A stretch of DNA of 9,168 bases, taken from PVC group bacterium (GTDB taxonomy: Bacteria > Verrucomicrobiota > Kiritimatiellia > UBA8416 > PXDI01). Below are positions 1-5,390 of the stretch, in pieces. Every line of letters begins with the position of its first letter. The stretch's first letter is position 1. Below the pieces are notes generated by a model. The model saw only the letters and a program-made list of their open reading frames with translations, was not told the DNA's origin and searched no databases. The position numbers were made by a program, and so were the translations under genes. The stretch covers positions 1 through 9,168 of the forward strand of contig PXDI01000205.1 in NCBI GenBank assembly GCA_003565095.1, written 5' to 3'.

Positions 1-1257
1 CTTTTGCGCAATATCCCGGCGGAAATGCGCATCTGCGAAACTTATCATTTCCACTGCGCGGTAGGTATTTTCGACCGCCGCCGGTAAATCCTGTCCGGTA
101 TTGGTTACCCCCAGCACCCGTCCGCCTGCCGTCAGAACTTTCCCGTCCAGCGCTTTGGTCCCGGCATGGAAAACTGTCGCACCGGTGGTTTCTTCGGCTT
201 TACCAATTCCGCTGATCTGATCGCCCTTGCGGTAATCGCCGGGATAACCGCCCGCCGCCATCACCACGCACACGCATGCCTCAGCTTTCCATCTCAGCAT
301 ATCTGTGGTGAGACCGCCCTTTGCACAGGCGAGCAGCGCCGGCAGCAGGTCGCCGTCAATGCGCGGCAGTACCGCCTGGGTTTCAGGATCACCGAAACGG
401 CAGTTGAATTCGAGCACTTTAGGCCCGTCGGCGGTCATCATCAGTCCGGCATACAGCACCCCGCGGTAGGTAATTCCGCGGCGGCGCAGTTCATTCAGTG
501 TCTTAACGTAAATATCTTCACGGATAACCTGCCACAGATCATCGGTTACAACCGGTGCCGGGGAATAGGCGCCCATGCCGCCGGTATTCGGTCCGCTGTC
601 ATTCTCGCCCACCCGCTTATGATCCTGGGAGGAAGCCAGCATTAAAATGTTCTCACCGTCGATCAGAGCAAGAATCGAGGCCTCCTCGCCGGAAAGGTGT
701 TCTTCGATAATGATACGTGCTCCGGCCTCACCGAAACGCTGCTCATCCATGATGTCGTGAATGGCATCTTCGGCCTGCCGGCGGGTTTCGCAGATATAAA
801 CGCCTTTGCCGGCGGCGAGTCCTTCCGCCTTGATAACCAGCGGCAGCGGATGGGTTGCGAGTGCGGCACGCGCGGCTTGTGCGTCGGTAAAAGCTGCGTA
901 TGCGGCGGTGGGGACCCCGGCGGACTGCATGACCTCCTTGGCAAAAACTTTGCTACCCTCCAGCTCGGCGGCCGCGCGGCACGGACCGAACACGGCCAGT
1001 CCCAGCGCTTCAAGCCGGTCGGTCAGCCCGGCGCACAGCGGAGCTTCCGGACCGATTACGGTCAGCTCCGGGCGGATTTCCTGTGCCCATGCTACCAGTC
1101 CATCGATATCTTCGGCACCGATATTCAGATTTGTTGCAATTGCGGCCGTGCCGGCATTGCCGGGTGCACAGTAAACCCGTGGCGCGGTGCTGTCACCGGC
1201 CAGCTTCCATACCAGAGCGTGCTCACGCCCCCCGCCTCCTACTACCAGTATGTTCAT
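1..1257 (-). CDS. purD: Phosphoribosylamine-glycine ligase (GARS), 3' end cut by window edge
   Basis: Joins glycine to 5-phosphoribosylamine with ATP to give GAR, the second step of de novo purine synthesis, in the cytoplasm. The frame is open from the start to the window edge (419 codons visible). It begins MNILVVGGGGREHAL, the PurD N-terminal nucleotide-fold signature, followed by GNAGTA and IGPEAPL. The ATP-grasp core shows KADGLAAGKGV, then SSQDHKRVGENDSGPNTGG and GGMGAYSP, and the metal/ATP-binding stretch EFNCRFGDPETQ. The last visible residues (HFRRDIAQK) match the usual PurD C-terminus, so only a few residues are missing. An in-frame ATG two codons upstream (1263) is an alternative start; I prefer 1257 because the family normally starts directly at (K/N)ILV(V/I)GGGG. 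No Shine-Dalgarno sequence precedes either ATG. It is transcribed divergently from the gene at 1459. The identity is very secure. Confidence 0.97.
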   Translation of the reverse strand, partial: MNILVVGGGGREHALVWKLAGDSTAPRVYCAPGNAGTAAIATNLNIGAEDIDGLVAWAQEIRPELTVIGPEAPLCAGLTDRLEALGLAVFGPCRAAAELEGSKVFAKEVMQSAGVPTAAYAAFTDAQAARAALATHPLPLVIKAEGLAAGKGVYICETRRQAEDAIHDIMDEQRFGEAGARIIIEEHLSGEEASILALIDGENILMLASSQDHKRVGENDSGPNTGGMGAYSPAPVVTDDLWQVIREDIYVKTLNELRRRGITYRGVLYAGLMMTADGPKVLEFNCRFGDPETQAVLPRIDGDLLPALLACAKGGLTTDMLRWKAEACVCVVMAAGGYPGDYRKGDQISGIGKAEETTGATVFHAGTKALDGKVLTAGGRVLGVTNTGQDLPAAVENTYRAVEMISFADAHFRRDIAQK

Positions 1258-1269
1258 ATTCATGCAGGG

Positions 1270-1297
1270 AGAATAATCGCTGTATCCGCCGCGTCAA
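1270..1297 (-). promoter_or_regulatory. Candidate sigma70-type promoter for purD
   Basis: Read on the minus strand, TTGACG (1297-1292) is followed after 16 bp by TATTCT (1275-1270). The -35 is near consensus and the -10 is moderate. By spacing, transcription would start at about 1263, on the upstream in-frame ATG, so the mRNA would be leaderless or carry only about 6 nt before the ATG at 1257. This agrees with the lack of a ribosome binding site. Inferred from sequence only. Confidence 0.4.
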
Positions 1298-1299
1298 TT

Positions 1300-1314
1300 C
1301 TTTTGATACAAAAG
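1300..1314. promoter_or_regulatory. 15-bp perfect palindrome, possible operator between divergent genes
   Basis: CTTTTG-ATA-CAAAAG: 6-bp arms fully complementary around a 3-bp centre. It lies 2 bp upstream of the purD -35 candidate and 7 bp upstream of the plus-strand -35 candidate, so a dimeric regulator bound here could affect both directions. The regulator is unknown and I do not recognise the motif as a named box. It is too short and lacks the T-run of a terminator at this place. Confidence 0.35.
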
Positions 1315-1321
1315 TCCGCGC

Positions 1322-1350
1322 TTGCCATCGTACGGTCTGTATTCTAGTAT
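1322..1350 (+). promoter_or_regulatory. Candidate sigma70-type promoter for the 1459 gene (and accC)
   Basis: TTGCCA (1322-1327), a 17-bp spacer, then TAGTAT (1345-1350): four of six -35 positions and four of six -10 positions match consensus at ideal spacing. The predicted start near 1357 would leave a leader of about 100 nt before the ATG at 1459. The same stretch also contains an alternative -10 (TATTCT, 1340-1345). Confidence 0.4.
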
Positions 1351-1458
1351 GTCGTTCAATGGAAGAAACGGCCTGCCGCGGACAAAACGTTCCGCCGGGT
1401 TTTGGGTGAATTTTTTAGACGGGAGATAGCGGACGCGGCGTATTCCGCGCTTTATATT

Positions 1459-3273
1459 ATGGTCAATAAAGACAACAAATCCGGACTGGCCGGTTGCTGT
1501 TCCGGAAGTCCGCACGAATTTCAGATCCCTGTAATGGGTACGGGGTTTTCGCTCGATTCGCCTTTGCGTGTCGGACCCTATGGTATTAATTCGGTGGTCT
1601 CGCTGGTGGATGATGTGCTGATTGAGCAGGTTCCCGCGGTTCTGGCCAAACGCGAGGGCGAACCGTTTACATCGGTGCCGCCGTCGGATATTGATGCCCG
1701 GGCGTTGCGTATAACGGCTTATCTGGACTTTCTGGAGCGGATGGTGGCTAAACGCCAGGAAGCGATGCGTCAGCAGCCGTTTGATGGTAAAAGCGAGTTA
1801 TGCCGTTATTTCCGTCTGTTGCCGGAAGGTTCTTTGCGCCGCCGTTATGAAACCATGCTGAAAGAGACCGATACGGCCAAGCGTGCCGGGCTTGAAGAAG
1901 AACTGCGTGCCGCGCTGGTTCCGGGCCGGGTGGACGTCAACATTATGGCCAAGGTCGATGCACCGCATTTCGGCCAGGGAGCAATGCTGCCGGATGAATA
2001 CCGCGATGCAATGTCCGCCGCGCGCGGTTTTGCCAACAGCATCTGCCGCTCATCAATCGTACTTTCAGCCGGCATGAACAAGCGTCTGTATGCGTATCTG
2101 GCGGAATTGCCGGGTTTTCTGCCGGAAGCCGACGGCACCCCGCCGCGCAAACAAATCATACTCAAAGTCAGTGACTACCGTTCCGCACAGTTACAGGGGC
2201 GTTTATTGGCGCGGCACGGACTGTGGGTATCGGAATACCGCATCGAATCCGGCCTGAATTGCGGCGGACACGCATTTCCTTCAAAAGGATCCCTGATGGG
2301 CCCGATTCTGGAAGAGTTTGCCACGCAGCGCCGGGAGCTGCGCGGCGGCCTTGGTAAAATCTACGCAAAGTCAATGGAGGAACGCGATTTGCCGGTTCCG
2401 GCGGAAATTCCCGAACAGTGGATGACGGTGCAGGGCGGCGTTGGCACGCACGCCGAGCACGTGTTTCTGCGGGAGCGTTTCGGTGTTGACGCGGTTGGCT
2501 GGGCAACGCTCTTTCTGTTCTGTCCCGAAGCGGTTAATATCGACGATGAACATTTGAAGCTGCTGTGTGAAGCCGGACCGGATGATATTTTGTTGAGCAA
2601 GAGCTCACCGCTGAACATCCGCTTCTGGTGGCTTAAAAATTCCGGCAGTGACCGTGCACGCATACAGCGGATTGGCGACGGCTGCCCCGGCAGCGACTGT
2701 CCGAAGGGCTATGTTGCCAATAATGAAGAATTTACCAAGCGCGGGATTTGCAGTGCTTCGCGTTTTTATCAGGAGCGCAAGCTGGCGGCGTTGGAAAAAT
2801 CGGGATTGAGCGGAAAGGCGCTGGAAGCCGCCCGCGAGGATGTGCTGGTTAAGGCCTGCATCTGTCATGAGCTGGGCGGCAGTGTTATGCGGGTGCACGG
2901 GATTGATGCTACCGCGGCTCCCGCGGTTTGCTGCGGTCCGGGTGCGGCGGATTTCTCGCGGCCGGCTAAGCTCGAGGAAGTTATCGATCATATTTACGGC
3001 CGTACGGATCTGATGACCAATCCGCAGCGTCCGCACATGTTCATCCGTGAGATAGATCTGTACCTGACCCTGCTGTTTGACGCCGAGCGTGATTTTGAGA
3101 TTACTCCGGCCGACGCCGTTACCACGCGCTACTGGCAGGATTACAAAAGCGGCCTGTACGAAGGCTTAAGCTGGTATCGTAAACTGGTTGATGAGCTGCC
3201 CGCGGAACAACGCGACGCTTTTATATCAGGACTCGATGACGCCGCGGCGCGTCTGGCCCAGTCCAGAATCTGA
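1459..3273 (+). CDS. Uncharacterised 604-aa protein, TIM-barrel flavoenzyme-like, cysteine-rich C-terminal half
   Basis: I do not recognise a characterised family. The N-terminal block (residues about 19-55: PHEFQIPVMGTGFSLDSPLR, then YGINSVVSLVDD), later NIMAKVDAPHF, a K-V-S-D strand before ESGLNCGGHAF (C268, H271), and QGGVGTHAEHVF (about 325-336) followed by FGVDAVGWATLFL read like successive beta-strand/phosphate-loop segments of an FMN- or nucleotide-binding TIM barrel of the nitronate monooxygenase/IMPDH type; this is inference. The C-terminal half has many cysteines: C409-x4-C414 (GCPGSDCPKGY), C431, C467-x-C469-H470 and C491-C492, suggesting a metal or Fe-S site. C13-C14 lie near the N-terminus. 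There is no signal peptide or membrane segment, so it is probably cytoplasmic. The frame extends upstream to a TTG at 1402, but the ATG at 1459 places the start just before the first conserved-looking block; no clear SD supports either. It lies 41 bp before accC on the same strand and is probably co-transcribed with it. Confidence 0.85.
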   Translation: MVNKDNKSGLAGCCSGSPHEFQIPVMGTGFSLDSPLRVGPYGINSVVSLVDDVLIEQVPAVLAKREGEPFTSVPPSDIDARALRITAYLDFLERMVAKRQEAMRQQPFDGKSELCRYFRLLPEGSLRRRYETMLKETDTAKRAGLEEELRAALVPGRVDVNIMAKVDAPHFGQGAMLPDEYRDAMSAARGFANSICRSSIVLSAGMNKRLYAYLAELPGFLPEADGTPPRKQIILKVSDYRSAQLQGRLLARHGLWVSEYRIESGLNCGGHAFPSKGSLMGPILEEFATQRRELRGGLGKIYAKSMEERDLPVPAEIPEQWMTVQGGVGTHAEHVFLRERFGVDAVGWATLFLFCPEAVNIDDEHLKLLCEAGPDDILLSKSSPLNIRFWWLKNSGSDRARIQRIGDGCPGSDCPKGYVANNEEFTKRGICSASRFYQERKLAALEKSGLSGKALEAAREDVLVKACICHELGGSVMRVHGIDATAAPAVCCGPGAADFSRPAKLEEVIDHIYGRTDLMTNPQRPHMFIREIDLYLTLLFDAERDFEITPADAVTTRYWQDYKSGLYEGLSWYRKLVDELPAEQRDAFISGLDDAAARLAQSRI

Positions 3274-3314
3274 ATCAATATCCGACAAGCCTTGTTTTTA
3301 AGAGGAGGCCATAA

Positions 3315-4727
3315 ATGTTTCGTAAAATATTAATCGCCAACCGCGGTGAAATTGCCGTGAGGATTATCCGGGCCTGCCGGGAAATGGGGATAAAAACCGT
3401 AGCGGTCTATTCTGAGGCCGATAAGAACAGTTTACATGTACAGTTGGCCGATGAAGCCCGCTGTATCGGTCCGGCACCCAGCACAGAGTCGTATCTTTCA
3501 ACCGCCGCATTGTTGACGGCCGCGCGCAAAACGCGCGCGCAGGCGATTCATCCGGGATACGGCTTTCTCTCGGAGAATGCTGATTTTGCCGAAGCCTGCC
3601 GTAATGCCAAACTGGTATTTATTGGACCGAGTCCACAGGCGATCCGCGATATGGGCAACAAAGCGGTTGCGCGTAAGACCATGCATGCGGCCGGTGTGCC
3701 GATTCCGCCAGGCACAATTGAGCCGGTCAGTTCAAAAAAATCTGCTCTGATCGCGGCCAAAAAGGTCGGGTTTCCGGTGTTACTCAAGCCGTCCGCCGGC
3801 GGCGGCGGCAAGGGTATGCGGATTGTCAAGGCGCAGAAAGAGCTGTCCGCTGCGCTGGACGCCTCGCAGACCGAAGCCCAGGCGGCCTTCGGTTGTGCGG
3901 ATGTTTACATTGAAAAAGTGATCACCAATGCCCGGCATATAGAAATGCAGGTGCTGGCGGATAATCATGGCAACGTGATTCATCTCGGGGAGCGTGAATG
4001 TTCGGTGCAGCGCCGTCATCAGAAATTGGTGGAAGAGGCTCCGTCACCGGCAATTACGAAAACCATGCGCAAAAAGATGGGCGATGTGGCAGTGGCGGCC
4101 GCCAGGGCGATAAACTATTCCGGCGCGGGCACGGTTGAGTTCATGCTGGACAAAAACGGCAAATTCTACTTTATCGAAATGAACACCCGCATCCAGGTTG
4201 AGCATCCGGTAACGGAATGCATTACCGGTGTTGATTTGGTAAAAGCGCAGATCCGGGTTGCAAGTGGCGAACCGCTTGGAATCGAGCAAAAGGACGTGGT
4301 GTTTAATGGTCATGCGATTGAGTGCCGGTTGAACGCGGAGGATCCTGATAACGACTTTATGGCATCGCCGGGAGTCATCCGCGGATTGCGCCTGCCCGGC
4401 GGACCGGGGGTGCGGCTGGATACACATATTTTCGAGGGCTACGAGGTGCCGCATTATTATGACTCATTGCTGGCAAAGTTGATTGTGCAGGCGCCAACGC
4501 GCGATGAGGCGATTGCGCGGATGCGCCGCGCACTGGATGAATTTACTATTGAAAGTTTACAAACCACCGCTCCGTTTCTACAAAAAGTGATGCAGGCCAA
4601 AGCCTTCAGAAGCGGCCGCTACGACACCGGCCTGATCGAGCATATGAAGCACTCGGAGGTAACCGAGAAACTGCTCGACTGGGCGCACAAACTGACCGAG
4701 AAGCTGCGGCACTTCGACCGCCGATAA
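3315..4727 (+). CDS. accC: Acetyl-CoA carboxylase, biotin carboxylase subunit
   Basis: Carboxylates biotin on the carrier protein BCCP using ATP and bicarbonate, the first half-reaction of malonyl-CoA formation for fatty acid synthesis (cytoplasm). The start is fixed by a full AGGAGG at 3303-3308 with a 6-nt spacer. Domains in order: biotin-carboxylase N-domain (MFRKILIANRGEIAVRIIRA, 1-20), ATP-grasp with glycine-rich lid KPSAGGGGKGM (158-168), CSVQRRHQKLVEEAP, catalytic MNTRIQVEHPVTE (289-301, with R292 and E296 at E. coli numbering), and GHAIECRLNAEDP with R338 in the expected place, then the C-terminal domain. At 470 aa it is about 20 residues longer than E. coli AccC (449 aa); the extra part is a charged helix-like tail after about residue 450. 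No biotin attachment domain (AMKM motif) is fused, and no accB is next to it. A pyruvate or propionyl-CoA carboxylase A subunit is possible but the length and motifs favour AccC. Confidence 0.93.
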   Translation: MFRKILIANRGEIAVRIIRACREMGIKTVAVYSEADKNSLHVQLADEARCIGPAPSTESYLSTAALLTAARKTRAQAIHPGYGFLSENADFAEACRNAKLVFIGPSPQAIRDMGNKAVARKTMHAAGVPIPPGTIEPVSSKKSALIAAKKVGFPVLLKPSAGGGGKGMRIVKAQKELSAALDASQTEAQAAFGCADVYIEKVITNARHIEMQVLADNHGNVIHLGERECSVQRRHQKLVEEAPSPAITKTMRKKMGDVAVAAARAINYSGAGTVEFMLDKNGKFYFIEMNTRIQVEHPVTECITGVDLVKAQIRVASGEPLGIEQKDVVFNGHAIECRLNAEDPDNDFMASPGVIRGLRLPGGPGVRLDTHIFEGYEVPHYYDSLLAKLIVQAPTRDEAIARMRRALDEFTIESLQTTAPFLQKVMQAKAFRSGRYDTGLIEHMKHSEVTEKLLDWAHKLTEKLRHFDRR

Positions 4728-4732
4728 GAAGT

Positions 4733-4760
4733 TTGAATACGATATACAATCGGTTATGTT
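4733..4760 (+). promoter_or_regulatory. Weak candidate promoter downstream of accC
   Basis: TTGAAT (4733-4738), 16-bp spacer, TATGTT (4755-4760), in AT-rich sequence just after the accC stop. It could drive the tiny ORFs at 4779 and 4816. A match of this quality can arise by chance in AT-rich DNA. Confidence 0.25.
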
Positions 4761-4778
4761 TTGGCGGTAGGTGGTAGC

Positions 4779-4835
4779 ATGAATGTAATCAAAGAAATAG
4801 AAAAGTTGGTGGAGAATGACCTCGCAGACAAATAG
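4779..4835 (+). CDS. Possible 18-aa leader peptide ORF
   Basis: ATG-to-TAG ORF encoding MNVIKEIEKLVENDLADK, a charged, helix-prone peptide. A G-rich GTAGGTGG (4767-4774) sits 4 nt before the ATG, slightly too close for an ideal SD. Its last 20 bases overlap the start of the ORF at 4816 in a different frame, an arrangement compatible with translational coupling, or with the 5' piece of a frameshifted gene. It is too short to judge from sequence alone. Confidence 0.2.
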   Translation: MNVIKEIEKLVENDLADK

Positions 4836-5004
4836 TCCGGCAACAATGAAAGTGAGTTGGACGTGGGAGGAGTGGCAGGCCGGTCGTGATGCGCGCCGGG
4901 CCGTTGCGCTGAAAACCGGCCCGCGCGTTTGCCGCCGGAAGGCGGGTTCCTCCGATAAACGTCTGCGCAAATGTTTTGACGGCAAACGCGGACCGGACTT
5001 CTAA
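4816..5004 (+). CDS. Small basic hypothetical protein (62 aa, or 52 aa from the ATG at 4846)
   Basis: No family recognised. The product contains SWTWEEWQAGRDARRAVALK, followed by a strongly basic tail (CRRKAGSSDKRLRKCFDGKR) ending GPDF; there are three tryptophans in the first third and two cysteines in the second half. There is no signal peptide or membrane segment. Two starts are possible: ATG 4816, which has GGAG only 1 nt upstream, and ATG 4846 (MKVSWTWEEW), with no clear SD. The amino acid composition (W-rich start, K/R-rich end) is not typical of random reading of GC-rich DNA, which slightly favours a real gene, possibly binding nucleic acid. It lies 88 bp after accC and no gene follows for almost 390 bp. 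It may be spurious. Confidence 0.4.
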   Translation: MTSQTNSPATMKVSWTWEEWQAGRDARRAVALKTGPRVCRRKAGSSDKRLRKCFDGKRGPDF

Positions 5005-5390
5005 CCTGATCTATTCATCAACTTTCTGAAATAATCCATAAGCTGTTTGCTTTTATTGTTTTACCACGGATTTATATCATTCTTATCAGAGGCTCTTGCA
5101 AAACCTCTCGGGGACGACACGGAGGCCGTCCCTCCAGTTTCACAAACAGCCGCTAATGGGGGATTTGGAGGGTCGGGCTCCGTCCCGACCGCTTCAACGG
5201 GCGGTTTTGTAAGAGCCTCATCATTTATCCGTGTAATCATCCGTGGTTGAATCCCTTTCTCATGCATAATTCGCTCTAAGACCTCTTTTAAAGTAGTATG
5301 CTTGCAGGCACGCTGCGGATGTGTCAGCCTATCTCGTATTATTATTTTGAACAATTGTAATACGACACAAGACGGGAAAGGATGGAAATT
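5005..5390. other. Intergenic region before the TonB receptor, mostly a repeat element
   Basis: This 386-bp stretch holds no convincing gene. Its centre (5063-5247) is the nested palindromic element described separately. The remaining 140 bp before the receptor is AT-rich in its last part and must contain the receptor promoter. The best -10-like matches are overlapping TATTAT hexamers at 5337-5345, with only a poor -35 (TGCGGA, 5314-5319). I see no cobalamin-riboswitch box (GCCACTG) and no TPP-riboswitch core. Confidence 0.6.
5063..5247. repeat. Nested palindromic repeat element (MITE- or REP-like), about 185 bp
   Basis: Several inverted pairs are stacked around one centre. The outermost arms are ACCACGGAT (5063-5071) and ATCCGTGGT (5239-5247), perfect over 9 bp. 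Next are 16-bp arms GAGGCTCTTGCAAAAC (5089-5104) and GTTTTGTAAGAGCCTC (5204-5219) with one mismatch. Inside are CCTCCA/TGGAGG (5131-5136, 5166-5171), a 6-bp hairpin GGGACG/CGTCCC (5111-5116, 5127-5132) and a 7-bp hairpin GGTCGGG/CCCGACC (5171-5177, 5184-5190). ATCCGTG is also directly repeated 12 bp apart (5227 and 5239). There is no transposase. The structure fits a small non-autonomous mobile or dispersed repeat, possibly one inserted inside another. The RNA of either strand would fold strongly. Confidence 0.65.

Noticed and set aside
697..1409. Plus-strand open frames opposite purD (longest 216 codons)
   Set aside because: They are antisense shadows of the purD coding strand; the minus-strand frame has full family motifs and they have none.
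4718..4768. ACCGCC/GGCGGT inverted pair after accC as a terminator
   Set aside because: The arms are about 40 bp apart and no T-run follows, so it is not a convincing intrinsic terminator.
5003..5016. 'aacctgatct' resembling the 3' core of a TPP riboswitch
   Set aside because: The matching 5' half (CTGAGA with its stems) is absent upstream, and it lies nearly 400 bp from the receptor gene with a repeat element between.
5061..5354. Minus-strand 97-codon open frame beginning MFKIIIRDRLTHPQ
   Set aside because: Two thirds of it runs through the nested palindromic repeat, it lacks a clear ribosome site and family motif, and it covers the region where the receptor promoter should lie. A decayed gene fragment in 5250-5354 cannot be fully excluded.
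5357..5365. 'gtaatacga', resembling part of a T7-type phage promoter (TAATACGACTCACTATAG)
   Set aside because: Only the first nine bases agree; the rest of the promoter does not follow, so this is coincidence.
5248..5390. Possible cobalamin riboswitch ahead of the BtuB-like receptor
   Set aside because: The B12-box (GCCACTG-like) and the other conserved segments are not present, and the space left after the repeat element is too short for the full aptamer.
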